Assembly: GCF_001904655.1 (NCBI RefSeq)
Contig: NZ_MRCC01000014.1
Span: 62,001-126,000, forward strand
From: Chroogloeocystis siderophila 5.2 s.c.1
GTDB lineage: Bacteria; Cyanobacteriota; Cyanobacteriia; Cyanobacteriales; Chroococcidiopsidaceae
Direction: 5' to 3'
DNA length: 64,000 nucleotides
In this document: positions 37,340-46,374 of the stretch, piece after piece
Layout: each line of letters starts with the position of its first letter
Numbering within the stretch: the stretch's first letter is position 1
The notes under the pieces: model-generated
Databases searched by the model: none
What the model saw: only the letters and a program-made list of their open reading frames with translations
Told to the model about the DNA's origin: nothing
Translations under genes and position numbers: made by a program

Positions 37340-38509
37340 ATGATCCAGAATTTATCAGGTTGGGTTGGTTATCTAATTTTTCTTATCATCTCAACTGCTG
37401 TTTTTGCTTTATTTAGTTTAGGCTTAAATTTGCAGTGGGGATTTACTGGGCTAATTAACTTTGGTCATGTCGCCTTTATGACCATAGGCGCTTATACAAC
37501 GGTTTTGCTAACCTTGCACGGCGTTCCTCTGATTATCGCTGCACTTGTTGGAGCGGGCGCCGCTGCATTGTTAGGATTGATTATTGGTTTATCGACACTA
37601 CGTTTACGGCAAGATTATCTAGCAATTGTCACGATTGGTGTCTCTGAATTACTACGATTAGTTGTTAATAATCAAGATTTACCAACAGGAAATGGGTTTA
37701 CACCAGGTTCGTTTGGCGTACAAGGCTATCCTCTACCACTTGTAAGTTTTGACCCAACGTTGCTGACACGTTTGGGTATGATTGCATTGCTGACGTTGGT
37801 TGTTGGAGTGTGTTATTGGCGTTTGTGGAAGTGGGTGGTGGGAAAGGCGCAGCAGAAATTGCAGAAATTGCAGGGGCAAGGCAATGCCTTGCCCGTACGA
37901 AATTTTTTATCACGGTTGATGTTGGGGGTTTTGGCAGCGGGATTGATTTTAGTGTTGTTTTTCGCAGGTGCGATCGCGCTCTATAATTACACGAGTTATG
38001 CCAATGCAGGGTTGATGCTAATTTCAGTTTTGGTTTTAGCGTTGGTGTTTTGGCGGCTAGAAGTATTGGTGCGATCGCCTTGGGGAAGAGTCCTCAAAGC
38101 GATTCGGGAAGATGAAGATGTCGCGACGGCGTTGGGAAAAAACGTGTTTTGGTACAAGTTGCAAGCGTTGATGTTGGGAGGTGCGATCGCCGGAGTTTCG
38201 GGCGCATTATTAGCATGGCAATTGACAACGATTTACCCTGATAATTTCCAACCACAAATTACGTTTGATGCTTGGACGATGGTGATTTTAGGTGGTGCAG
38301 GAAATAATGTTGGCACGTTACTCGGTGCGGTGGTTTACTGGGCGTATGACGCGATTACGCGCTTTGCTTTACCTGCAATTTTCCCGCTGGATGAAGCGCG
38401 ATTAGGTGCATTTCGGATTATGGTGATTGGTTTAATTTTGATGTTACTGATGCTGTGGCGTCCACAAGGGATTTTAGGTAAGAAGGAGGAATTAACGCTG
38501 GGAAAATGA
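37340..38509 (+). CDS. natD: Branched-chain/neutral amino-acid ABC transporter permease (LivM/NatD-like)
   Basis: 389 residues with about nine hydrophobic segments typical of LivM-type permeases. The core signature is GLNLQWGFTGLINFGHVAFMTIGAYT in the first quarter and the EAA-like stretch SPWGRVLKAIREDEDVATALGKN near residue 250. The cytoplasmic loop at about 170-190 (KAQQKLQKLQGQGNALPVRN) contains a repeat-coded insert (37874-37894). In cyanobacteria the Nat-I system (natABCDE) takes up neutral amino acids; NatD is its LivM-like permease. natA-like follows 44 bases later. The NatC, NatB and NatE parts are not in this window. Confidence 0.88.
   Translation: MIQNLSGWVGYLIFLIISTAVFALFSLGLNLQWGFTGLINFGHVAFMTIGAYTTVLLTLHGVPLIIAALVGAGAAALLGLIIGLSTLRLRQDYLAIVTIGVSELLRLVVNNQDLPTGNGFTPGSFGVQGYPLPLVSFDPTLLTRLGMIALLTLVVGVCYWRLWKWVVGKAQQKLQKLQGQGNALPVRNFLSRLMLGVLAAGLILVLFFAGAIALYNYTSYANAGLMLISVLVLALVFWRLEVLVRSPWGRVLKAIREDEDVATALGKNVFWYKLQALMLGGAIAGVSGALLAWQLTTIYPDNFQPQITFDAWTMVILGGAGNNVGTLLGAVVYWAYDAITRFALPAIFPLDEARLGAFRIMVIGLILMLLMLWRPQGILGKKEELTLGK
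37874..37894. repeat. GGGCAAGGCA palindrome inside the natD coding sequence
   Basis: Perfect arms GGGCAAGGCA (37874-37883) and TGCCTTGCCC (37885-37894) are separated by one base. The preceding CAGAAATTGCAGAAATTG is a 9-base direct duplication. The tract is read in frame in a cytoplasmic loop. GGGCAAGGC...GCCTTGCCC is a common extragenic palindrome type in cyanobacteria. Confidence 0.7.
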
Positions 38510-38553
38510 GTAGCTAGTAGTTAGTAGCTTGAAAAAGGAATTACTCATACACA

Positions 38554-39315
38554 ATGGATACACCCTTATTAGCAGCGAGTGGTTTAGTTAAAAGTTTTGG
38601 TGGAATTAAAGCCGTTGACAATGCCGAAATTACTGTAGCACCAGGTAGTATTACAGGTTTAATTGGTCCCAATGGTGCAGGGAAAACAACATTGTTTAAC
38701 TTGTTATCAAACTTTATTCGCCCAGATAAAGGTCGCGTAATTTTTGATGGCAAACCGATTCAAGAGTTACAATCGCACACAATTGCGCAACAAGGAATGG
38801 TGCGGACGTTTCAGGTAGCCCGAACGCTTTCGCGGCTATCGGTGATGGAAAATATGCTGCTAGCAGCGCAAAATCAACTTGGAGAGAACTTTTGGCAAGT
38901 GCAGTTCCGACCATACCTGATTAAGAAACAAGAACGTCACCTGCAACAGCGTGCAATGTTGCTTTTAGAATCGGTTGGGTTAGCGCATATGGCGTATGAG
39001 TATGCAGGGGCGCTATCAGGGGGACAGCGCAAGTTACTGGAAATGGCGCGGGCGTTGATGACACAACCGAAGTTAATTTTATTAGATGAACCTGCGGCGG
39101 GGGTAAATCCTACATTGATCAATCAAATCTGCGATCGCATCCAAACTTGGAACCGTGAAGGAATGACGTTTTTGATTATAGAACACAATATGGATGTGAT
39201 TATGTCTTTGTGCGATCGCGTTTGGGTACTTGCTGAAGGTCGTAATCTTGCAGTTGGTACTCCGAGTGAAATTCAAAGTAATCCACAAGTTTTAGCAGCG
39301 TATTTAGGTCAATAG
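38554..39315 (+). CDS. natA: Branched-chain/neutral amino-acid ABC transporter ATP-binding protein (LivG/NatA-like)
   Basis: 253 residues. Walker A is GPNGAGKTT at about residue 37, Q-loop at about 85, signature LSGGQRKLLEMARAL, Walker B LILLDEPAAGVNP and the His of IEHNMDVI. The extra helical segment ARTLSRLSVMENMLLAAQ marks the LivG type and not LivF. It energises import through the NatD-like permease encoded 44 bases upstream. The stop codon touches the start of the next ORF (ATAGATG), so a decayed follower may have been in the same unit. Confidence 0.92.
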   Translation: MDTPLLAASGLVKSFGGIKAVDNAEITVAPGSITGLIGPNGAGKTTLFNLLSNFIRPDKGRVIFDGKPIQELQSHTIAQQGMVRTFQVARTLSRLSVMENMLLAAQNQLGENFWQVQFRPYLIKKQERHLQQRAMLLLESVGLAHMAYEYAGALSGGQRKLLEMARALMTQPKLILLDEPAAGVNPTLINQICDRIQTWNREGMTFLIIEHNMDVIMSLCDRVWVLAEGRNLAVGTPSEIQSNPQVLAAYLGQ

Positions 39316-40185
39316 ATGATCGGTTCGCCAGAAGTCAACAAAATCATCAGAAAAATTTTATCTCCTGTACTGCGAGGTAATGGCTTCGATAAAGTCAAGA
39401 CGAGAAATAATTGGGCTGACCGCGATCCTTGTATTTGGGTTTTAAATATTCGGGCAGTAAAACCGCATTCTTTTCCTTCTGTGTCAGTGAGTGTTTGGTT
39501 AGGAATTTACTATAAGTTTATTTCTCCAGATATTCCAGGAAGATTACTCGTTGATACTGATAAAGATGGTAAACTTATTCCTAAAGAATGGATGTGTCAT
39601 ATTAGAAATCATTTAGTTTTAGCTGAACTAGACCAATCTAAATATACAAAATCTCTGCGTTCTTCTGCTGAAGCTAATAGAAACGATATTTGGTGGATAG
39701 AACCTGACGGTAGTAATTTAGAAGACGTGATTCACGATATTAAAATAGCTTTTTTTAACTCAAGGAATTCAGTGGTTTAATGCTTACTTCGATTTAGAAT
39801 ATGCTTTTAGTTGCATTGACTTTCTCGCACCTGATTTTTTAGTTGAAGACATTGATGAAACAGGAAGAATGGTAACCACGCTGCAAGAGACTTCGCCAAA
39901 TACCTTGGTTATCAAGATAAAGTCGTAGCGTATGTAGCGTGGGAGGAGAGTCGAAAACGAGAATATTTAAAGCGCGTGTGTGAGTTTGGTGGAGGGGTTA
40001 TTGATACCTGCGATTTAGAAATAGAATTAGAATTAAACCGCAACGTTATCCTTGAAAAAGATACTTTTACAAACTCAGGTTTTGTTTTTTCCAAAACAAC
40101 TTACCCTGGTCATGGTCCTCGCTGGGATCAATATTGGAAAGTCTCTCAAGATGTACCGATTAATTCACGTCTTGATAATTCTTAA
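39316..40185 (+). pseudogene. DUF4304-like gene with two compensating frameshifts
   Basis: The first frame gives 154 residues starting MIGSPEVNKIIRKILSPVLRGNGF with TRNNWADRDP, similar to DUF4304 proteins. In a run of seven T at about 39750-39756 the frame fails: the first frame reads AFFNSRNSVV and stops. The +1 frame continues sensibly as LTQGIQWFNAYFDLEYAFSC and LAPDFLVEDIDETGRMV. Near 39870-39885 a second shift returns to the original frame (NHAARDFAKYLGYQDKVV, then EESRKREYLKRVCEFGGGVIDTCDL, to TAA after 40185). One base gained and one base lost would restore about 290 codons. Either a recent pseudogene or two sequencing errors. Confidence 0.65.
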
Positions 40186-40291
40186 TAAATTAGTATAAAT
40201 ACATACAAATCGTGGCTATTTGTAGTGTATATCTTTGAAAATCTGTCAAAGAGCGTGCTATATACAAAGTTGAATTGTGTGAGGAGAGTTT

Positions 40292-41989
40292 GTGTCAAAA
40301 GTATTACGCCGAATGGCGAATAATAGCCTATTTGTACTGCATTTTTTGCTGTATCAATTCACAAGCGTTGCAAGTGCTTCAGAAGCAAACCCAGATAACC
40401 TTTTAACTCAGTCTAAATCTGCATCAACGCCAGAAATGGCGCAAGTCACGTCGGTTTCCCAACTTTCTGACGTACAGCCGACAGATTGGGCGTTTCAAGC
40501 GTTGCAATCGTTGGTTGAGCGTTATGGTTGCATTACAGGATATCCTGATGGAACTTATCGCGGTAATCGCGCATTAACGCGTTATGAATTTGCGGCGGGG
40601 TTGAATGCGTGTTTGAATCGCGTTAACGAATTGATCGCCGCAGCAACAAGCGATCAACTAAGTCGGGAAGATTTAGCTACTCTCCAAAGATTACAAGAAG
40701 AATTTACAGCTGAACTTGCAAGCTTGCGTGGAAGAGTCGATGCTTTAGAAGCGCAAACCGCCGAACTTGAAGCAAATCAGTTTTCTACCACAACAAAACT
40801 TGTAGGGGAAGCTATCACGTATCTTGGTGATGCCTTTGGTGAAACTGCGAGCGATATTAATAATACAACACTCGGTTATCGCGTTCGCCTGAATTTTGAT
40901 ACAAGTTTCACTGGACAAGATCGCTTGCGAACTCGCTTACAAGCAACAAATTTAAGATTATTCGATTCAGGCGGAACGTTTGGCGGTAGTCAAGGAACTC
41001 GTGAGGGACAAGACGTTACAGATCCACCAGAACTATTTGGATTTGGTAACACAGGTGAAACACGTGTAGCACCTAGTAGTATTGCCCAGAGTGGTGAAGT
41101 TATCTTAACTACGTTGCAGTATCAGTTTCCTGTAAGCGATCGCTTGCGCATTTACTTAGAAGCAAATGGAACCGATCCGACATCCATTACCGATCCAATT
41201 AGTCCATTTTCTGTTACGGCAACAGGTGCGGTATCTAACTTCGGACAACTTAATCCGATGTATATTCCCATCGGTAACCAAGCTGGTATTGGGGCAAACT
41301 TTTTAGTCACACCAGAACTCAGCTTAGACTTTGGCTATTTAGGAGGAACTAACGCCAATAACCCAGATTCAGGCTTATTTAACGGCGATTACAGTGCGTT
41401 TACCCAGTTAGTTTACAATAGCGATCGCGCTAGATTAGGTTTATTTTATCTCAATGGTTACTCTAGTAATTTTGGCGTTGATACGCTTGCAGGTAGTAAT
41501 CCCGCAAAAGTGATTGTTGTCAACGATGTCAACAACCCTGAAAATAATTTGAATAATCCAATTGTTGCAAATGTCTACGGCGCACAAGTTAATTTCCGCG
41601 TTTTTGAAGGATTTGAAATCGGTGGTTGGGTAGGTTATACTGCGGCGCGGGCTGTGGGTGAAATTAAAGGCGATGCAGATATCTGGAATTATGCCGTAAC
41701 GTTATATTTTCCTGACTTATTCCGCGAAGGAAACGCTGGTGGTATTGTTGTCGGTATGCAACCACGCCTCACAGGAACAAGTAATGCTATTTTAGCCGCA
41801 GCAATTGGTTTACCCGACGGGCAAAGAAGCGATCGCGATACAGGTTTACATCTCGAAGCTTTCTATCGCTATCAGTTAACCGATAATATCTCAATTACGC
41901 CTGGTATCTTTTGGTTAACTGCACCAAACCACGACGCGCGTAATCCTGATGTTGTGATTGGCGTGATTAGAACTTCGTTTGTATTCTAA
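40292..41989 (+). CDS. Iron-uptake porin (SLH domain, OprB-like barrel)
   Basis: 565 residues from GTG 40292, with GAGGAG 8-9 bases before it. A signal peptide (about 1-30) is followed by a low-complexity linker. One SLH domain lies at about 60-110 (VQPTDWAFQALQSLVERYGCITGYPDG, TRYEFAAGLNAC) and binds peptidoglycan-linked polymer. A coiled coil follows at about 118-165 (LQRLQEEFTAELASLRGRVDALEAQ), then a C-terminal beta-barrel ending in aromatic GVIRTSFVF. This architecture is the main cyanobacterial outer-membrane porin; family members have been linked to passage of inorganic iron. It lies alone between the frameshifted locus and an MBL gene. Confidence 0.9.
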   Translation: MSKVLRRMANNSLFVLHFLLYQFTSVASASEANPDNLLTQSKSASTPEMAQVTSVSQLSDVQPTDWAFQALQSLVERYGCITGYPDGTYRGNRALTRYEFAAGLNACLNRVNELIAAATSDQLSREDLATLQRLQEEFTAELASLRGRVDALEAQTAELEANQFSTTTKLVGEAITYLGDAFGETASDINNTTLGYRVRLNFDTSFTGQDRLRTRLQATNLRLFDSGGTFGGSQGTREGQDVTDPPELFGFGNTGETRVAPSSIAQSGEVILTTLQYQFPVSDRLRIYLEANGTDPTSITDPISPFSVTATGAVSNFGQLNPMYIPIGNQAGIGANFLVTPELSLDFGYLGGTNANNPDSGLFNGDYSAFTQLVYNSDRARLGLFYLNGYSSNFGVDTLAGSNPAKVIVVNDVNNPENNLNNPIVANVYGAQVNFRVFEGFEIGGWVGYTAARAVGEIKGDADIWNYAVTLYFPDLFREGNAGGIVVGMQPRLTGTSNAILAAAIGLPDGQRSDRDTGLHLEAFYRYQLTDNISITPGIFWLTAPNHDARNPDVVIGVIRTSFVF

Positions 41990-42081
41990 TGAAAACTGAT
42001 CGCCGATCCTAGTTAACTAAATATAAAATGTGGGGTAGGTATCTTGCCTGCCCACGTTGACTCACTTAGTAACTCAATCCT

Positions 42082-42897
42082 GTGAACAATAAATCAGTAT
42101 GTGATAGTTGGTTTGCAACTCACAAAATTAGCGATCTCCTCTACTGCATCAACGAAATTCACTACTGGGAATGGAATCGGGCGAATATCTGGTTAATCAA
42201 AGGACAAAAGCAAGATTTACTCATTGATACAGGTTTAGGTGTTGCTAGCTTGCGACAATACATCGCAAGTTTAATCGATAAACCGCTACTGGCGATCGCT
42301 TCTCACGTTCATTTCGATCACGCGGGTGGAATTCATGAATTTGACGAGATTGCGATTCACACCGCTGAAGCTGAAGCTTTACGCCACGGAGATTGTCACG
42401 CAGCTTTGTGCAATCCTGAATCAGGTTGGATACTTGACGAACACTTTTCGCAATTACCCTATCCAGGTTTTACCGCGACACAGTATACTTTTCAAGCCGC
42501 AGAACCGACTCAATTATTACAAGAAGGCGACGTCATTGATTTAGGCGATCGCGCCTTTGAAATTTTACATCTTCCTGGGCACTCTCCTGGATGCATTGCC
42601 TTATACGACCCATTTAGCCAAGAACTTTTTTCTGGCGATATCATTTACGATGGTGACTTACTCGATCAACTTCCTGGTAGCGATATTTCCGCTTACATTG
42701 CATCTTACGAATACCTACAGCACTTACCTGTAGAAATCGTTTACCCTGGACACTATCACATGTTTGGACAACAACGAATGCAAGAACTCATTGCAGATTA
42801 TCTTGCAGCCAAACGTCAACCTGGTTGCCCTGCAAAAAATTTTAGTCTCAATACTCAAGAAATCGTTAAGCAACACACGCATAGAAGTGGTGGCTAA
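42082..42897 (+). CDS. Metallo-beta-lactamase-fold hydrolase
   Basis: 271 residues from GTG 42082. It has the full metal motif HVHFDHAGG (HxHxDH) at about 76-84, a later His in LPGHSPGC at about 163-170, an Asp in FSGDIIYDGD, and His in VYPGHYHMF, matching dinuclear MBL hydrolases of the glyoxalase II-like group. No signal peptide. Substrate unknown. It converges on the TetR gene, 7 bases away. Confidence 0.88.
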   Translation: MNNKSVCDSWFATHKISDLLYCINEIHYWEWNRANIWLIKGQKQDLLIDTGLGVASLRQYIASLIDKPLLAIASHVHFDHAGGIHEFDEIAIHTAEAEALRHGDCHAALCNPESGWILDEHFSQLPYPGFTATQYTFQAAEPTQLLQEGDVIDLGDRAFEILHLPGHSPGCIALYDPFSQELFSGDIIYDGDLLDQLPGSDISAYIASYEYLQHLPVEIVYPGHYHMFGQQRMQELIADYLAAKRQPGCPAKNFSLNTQEIVKQHTHRSGG

Positions 42898-42904
42898 ACA
42901 CTAG

Positions 42905-43570
42905 TCAAATCTTTTCTCGAAACTGATCGAGACCATTGAGGATCAATTCGAGTCCGAACTCGAAATCATGAATACCATCATAACGACCTTCAATGACGTG
43001 ATGCGTAAGCTGATTGAGGTAAGGGTACTGATCCGCAGGGATGAATGCAACGAAGTTTTTCGCGACCTCTGCATACTCTGTCGCTGCGAGGGGAAAGTTC
43101 AGTTCCTGAAGCGTAAATCCATAAATATGGCTATCGATCGCATTCCACGCCCGATCTGCCATCTCAAACGAAAAGCCTGCTTTGCATAAACAGCCTAACG
43201 TCGCATCTACATAGCGCAACATCGCTGAACCTGTATTCATCTGTGACATTAACGCCATCGTTGCCCAGGGATGACGCAACAGCACCTCGTGAGCCGAGAT
43301 CGCCCGTCGCCGCATTGCTGTTTTCCAGTCAGTTTCAAGGCTAGGCACTTCAATCTCGCTCACTACAATATCAACAATGCCACATAAGATATCGTCCTTA
43401 TTGGTGACATGATTATACAGTGACATCGCCTTGACGCCCAATTTCTGAGCTAGCTTCCGCATGGAGAGTGATTCAACGCCTTCCTCGTCGGCTATGCGCA
43501 TAGCCGCGTACAGTATTTTTTCTCGACTTAGTGGGGTTGGGGGAGGTGTATGAGAGTTTTTTTTTGCCAT
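42905..43570 (-). CDS. TetR/AcrR-family transcriptional regulator (TetR_C type)
   Basis: 221 residues. The helix-turn-helix sits at about 13-60 (KILYAAMRIADEEGVESLSMRKLAQKLGVKAMSLYNHV), the TetR family signature. The C-terminal ligand domain has the MARRAISAHEVLLRHPWA-type helices of the TetR_C/tetracycline-repressor branch. A KKNSHTPPPTP tail precedes the helix-turn-helix. It is divergent from a dehydrogenase gene; two perfect palindromes between them (43642-43674) are its likely operators, so it probably represses itself and the dehydrogenase until an unknown ligand binds. Confidence 0.93.
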   Translation of the reverse strand: MAKKNSHTPPPTPLSREKILYAAMRIADEEGVESLSMRKLAQKLGVKAMSLYNHVTNKDDILCGIVDIVVSEIEVPSLETDWKTAMRRRAISAHEVLLRHPWATMALMSQMNTGSAMLRYVDATLGCLCKAGFSFEMADRAWNAIDSHIYGFTLQELNFPLAATEYAEVAKNFVAFIPADQYPYLNQLTHHVIEGRYDGIHDFEFGLELILNGLDQFREKI

Positions 43571-43634
43571 TTAATCGGATCAATTCTTAACGCACAAAAC
43601 AAGTAAATTCTAGGGTTTGAGTTTGCTTTTCATC

Positions 43635-43640
43635 TTGACA
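43635..43640 (+). promoter_or_regulatory. Candidate -35 box of the dehydrogenase promoter
   Basis: TTGACA, a consensus -35, lies 2 bases before the first operator palindrome. A weak -10 (TAAACT, 43657-43662) follows at a 16-base gap, so the operators would cover the promoter. Confidence 0.4.
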
Positions 43641-43641
43641 A

Positions 43642-43674
43642 ACTTACGGCGTAAGTTAAACTTACAGTGTAAGT
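43642..43674. promoter_or_regulatory. Tandem palindromic operator for the TetR regulator
   Basis: Two 15-base palindromes, ACTTACGGCGTAAGT (43642-43656) and ACTTACAGTGTAAGT (43660-43674), share identical arms ACTTAC and GTAAGT with a 3-base centre. Centres are 18 bases apart. This is the size and layout of TetR-family dimer sites and it lies in the 120-base gap between the divergent regulator and dehydrogenase genes. Confidence 0.8.
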
Positions 43675-43690
43675 CAAAATATTGAAGGTC

Positions 43691-44716
43691 ATGAAAATAT
43701 CGAATACCCCCATCCCCGTACTAGGGGACAACAAAAATGACAAAATGAAAGCGATCGTCCTCACCAAATACGGTTCACCAGAGGTGTTGAGTCTGCAAGA
43801 AGTTGACAAGCCGGTTGTGCCAGACAATGGCGTACTGGTGCGGGTTCATGCTGCGTCTGTTAATGCTGGCGACTGGCATCTCATGCGAGGGACTCCATTC
43901 TTCATTCGTTTCATATTTGGGGGAGTCCTCAAGCCAAAAATCAAGATCATCGGTTGTGATGTAGCAGGGCAAGTTGAAACGGTTGGTAAAGATGTCACGC
44001 AGTTTAAGCCTGGTGATGAAGTCTTTGGAGACTTGTCTGAGTGTGGTTTCGGTGCATTTGCCGAGTACGTTTGTGCAACAGAAACTGCCTTGGTGCTAAA
44101 ACCAGTTGCTATAACATTTGAAGTAGCTGCAACTGTTCCTGGGGCAGCCCTTGCTGCTTTGCAGGGTTTGCGAGATGTGGGTCAAATTCAGTCAGGGCAG
44201 AAAGTGTTGATCGCTGGTGCATCCGGCGGTGTGGGTTCTTTCGCAGTGCAAATTGCCAAGGCATTTGGTGCTGAGGTGACTGCTTTATGCAGCACAAAAA
44301 AAATGAATATGGTGCGATCGTTTGGCGCAGATTGCGTGATTGACTACACTCAAACAGATGTCACCCAACATGGGCAGCGTTATGACCTAATATTTGATGC
44401 AGCAGCGTATCGTTCAGTTTTCGACTATTTGCCAATATTGACTCCTGGGGGAACCTACGTCATGGTTGGCGGATCTATTGCTCGATTTTTCCAAGTAATG
44501 CTTCTTGGATCTTGGATTTCGAGAACCAGTCACCGGAAGGTAAAATGTCTGGCTTCAAAACCTAATCAAAAGGATCTCGTTACTTTGAGAGAGTTGATGG
44601 TAGCAGGCAAGATCGTCCCCTTTATCGATCGATACTACGACTTGAGCGAAGTCCCTGCCGCAATTCGTCATCTTGAACAGAGACAAGTGATGGGAAAAGT
44701 TGCCATTGGTATTTGA
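43691..44716 (+). CDS. NAD(P)-dependent medium-chain dehydrogenase/quinone oxidoreductase-like protein
   Basis: 341 residues from ATG 43691; ATG 43745 (MKAIVLTKYGSPEV) is the start expected from the family and removes an odd 18-residue leader, and TTG 43682 is a third option. The GroES-like domain shows VRVHAASVNAGDWHLMRG; the Rossmann fold has the coenzyme loop VLIAGASGGVGSFAVQIAKAFGAEV. The family cysteines for structural zinc are absent, as in zinc-free quinone oxidoreductases. Product and substrate are unknown; the divergent TetR gene points to inducible detoxification. Confidence 0.88.
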   Translation: MKISNTPIPVLGDNKNDKMKAIVLTKYGSPEVLSLQEVDKPVVPDNGVLVRVHAASVNAGDWHLMRGTPFFIRFIFGGVLKPKIKIIGCDVAGQVETVGKDVTQFKPGDEVFGDLSECGFGAFAEYVCATETALVLKPVAITFEVAATVPGAALAALQGLRDVGQIQSGQKVLIAGASGGVGSFAVQIAKAFGAEVTALCSTKKMNMVRSFGADCVIDYTQTDVTQHGQRYDLIFDAAAYRSVFDYLPILTPGGTYVMVGGSIARFFQVMLLGSWISRTSHRKVKCLASKPNQKDLVTLRELMVAGKIVPFIDRYYDLSEVPAAIRHLEQRQVMGKVAIGI

Positions 44717-44778
44717 TATGCAGTCTATTAGTTTGTATTCATAATAACAAAACAAAATTCTCTCTTACCTATACTTGT

Positions 44779-44784
44779 TATAAT
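44779..44784 (+). promoter_or_regulatory. Candidate -10 box for the desaturase gene
   Basis: TATAAT preceded by TTGT, 24 bases before ATG 44808. No convincing -35 was found at 16-18 bases. Confidence 0.35.
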
Positions 44785-44807
44785 ATGTACACTTAACGCG
44801 CCTTGTT

Positions 44808-45842
44808 ATGGTATTCACCATTTCAACCAAAGCAATATCAAAAATTGACACTTCTTATTATTTGCATCATAAAAAGCATCTGTGGAATGCGATCGCAATT
44901 GCCTATACTTTAGGTGGATACGGTAGTGCGATCGCGCTGATTCTCCTTTCCAATTTTTGGCTCAACGCCTTAGGAGTTGTATTGCTTGCTCATAGCCTGA
45001 TTATTTCAGCATATCTATCCCACGAATTTATGCACGGCACGATTTTTGCTGAACGCAAGTGGAATGCCGTTGGTGGTAATATTATGCTGTGGCTAAACGG
45101 TGGCTGTTATGCTCGATTTAGAGATTTAACGCAAGATCACATTGCACATCACATCAATCGTGTTGATTTTGCTGCATTTAACATTGCGGATTTGATGAAC
45201 AAGCTACCCGCATTTATCCGCAACATCATCTTAGGATTAGAGTGGCTGCACTTCCCAATTGTTTCATTTATCTTTCAGTGGCGCAGTATTTTTGCACCTT
45301 TTTGGGAACCGCAACGACAGGATGAACGCGGAAGAATTATGACGCTTCTCATAGTACGTGGATTACTATTGACTGGATTAGCATTGATGTCACTCAAAGC
45401 GCTAGCACTATATTTTCTCAGCTACATTGGTATGATTATTGTGCTACGATTTGTTGATGCTTTTCAGCATACTTATGAAGCGATTCCTGTCGGTTCGCCG
45501 TTACCGAAACGAGATTACACCTACGAACAAACCAACACATTTTCTAACGTGATTTCGCAACGTTACTGGTGGCTGAACTTGTTACTTTTAAACTTTGGCT
45601 ATCACAACGCACATCACGAACTGATGAAATGTCCTTGGCATAGTTTACACGAACTTGACCGCGAGATATTTACAGGCGAAGAAGTGCACTACGTTACGCT
45701 ACCGAAATTATTAGGAAACTACCATCGCTTTCGGATAGAGCGAATTTTCTCGGATCAAGGGACTGCAATTAATGAACAGGGTAACTTGCAATTAGAGACG
45801 TTTTATGGTGCGATCGGTGTGTCGTTCTTAGTGAAGTTTTAA
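44808..45842 (+). CDS. Fatty acid desaturase family protein
   Basis: 344 residues. Three histidine clusters typical of membrane di-iron desaturases are present: HEFMH at about 73-77 (HxxxH), HIAHH at about 105-109 (HxxHH) and HNAHH at about 266-270 (HxxHH). Membrane segments flank them (about 27-65, 175-215). This set fits desaturases and hydroxylases of acyl lipids or carotenoids; the exact bond is not readable. It is followed 4 bases later by a GAF protein gene, likely on the same transcript. Confidence 0.9.
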   Translation: MVFTISTKAISKIDTSYYLHHKKHLWNAIAIAYTLGGYGSAIALILLSNFWLNALGVVLLAHSLIISAYLSHEFMHGTIFAERKWNAVGGNIMLWLNGGCYARFRDLTQDHIAHHINRVDFAAFNIADLMNKLPAFIRNIILGLEWLHFPIVSFIFQWRSIFAPFWEPQRQDERGRIMTLLIVRGLLLTGLALMSLKALALYFLSYIGMIIVLRFVDAFQHTYEAIPVGSPLPKRDYTYEQTNTFSNVISQRYWWLNLLLLNFGYHNAHHELMKCPWHSLHELDREIFTGEEVHYVTLPKLLGNYHRFRIERIFSDQGTAINEQGNLQLETFYGAIGVSFLVKF

Positions 45843-45846
45843 TTTC

Positions 45847-46371
45847 ATGCAATTACCTGAAGCTTTAGAAAACGTTTTTGCGGATAATCGCGAACCTGAT
45901 GCAATTTTTAATGAATTGCTACCTGCATTATGTAATATATTGCAAACAGATCGGTGCTTTCTGTATCTGCGCAATCCGTACAATCAAACGGGAAAAGTAG
46001 CATATTGCTGGCGACGAAGTGCAGAAATTCCTAATGTCATAGATTCAGAATGGAGTAAAGAACCTGAATCACTCGCCGCAGAAGACCCTTTGTTTTCCGC
46101 AGCGTTACAAGCTAAACCTTCTGTGTATGTTGAAGATGTCGAAATGGCAAATTCGGAAGTTGTTAATTTAGATTTTGAACGCAAACATTTTGGTCATCGC
46201 GCCTTAATTCACGCTCACCTATGCAAAGATGGTTTATTGTGGGGAATTTTGCAACCGTGTATTTTTGGTAAATCCAGAGTTTGGAGTGACAGCGATCGCG
46301 CCATCATCACAGAATTGGAACAACGGTTAACACCGCTAGCAATCACTTACGTTAAAACTGTTGGAATTTAG
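45847..46371 (+). CDS. GAF-domain protein
   Basis: 174 residues, one GAF domain. The pattern LLPALCNILQTDRCFLYLRNP, then VYVEDVEMANSEV and LIHAHLCKDGLLWGILQPCIFGKSRVWSDSDRAIITELEQRL follows GAF secondary structure. There is a Cys in VQPC-like ILQPC but no clear bilin-binding DxCF motif, so bilin binding is not predicted. It starts 4 bases after the desaturase stop, suggesting cotranscription and possibly a sensory partner; no output domain is attached. Confidence 0.85.
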   Translation: MQLPEALENVFADNREPDAIFNELLPALCNILQTDRCFLYLRNPYNQTGKVAYCWRRSAEIPNVIDSEWSKEPESLAAEDPLFSAALQAKPSVYVEDVEMANSEVVNLDFERKHFGHRALIHAHLCKDGLLWGILQPCIFGKSRVWSDSDRAIITELEQRLTPLAITYVKTVGI

Positions 46372-46374
46372 CTT

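Noticed and set aside
38500-39320. Urea transporter genes urtC/urtD as an alternative to natD/natA
   Set aside because: No urtA, urtB or urtE lies nearby and the permease has no urea-type features I can recognise. The alternative cannot be fully excluded.
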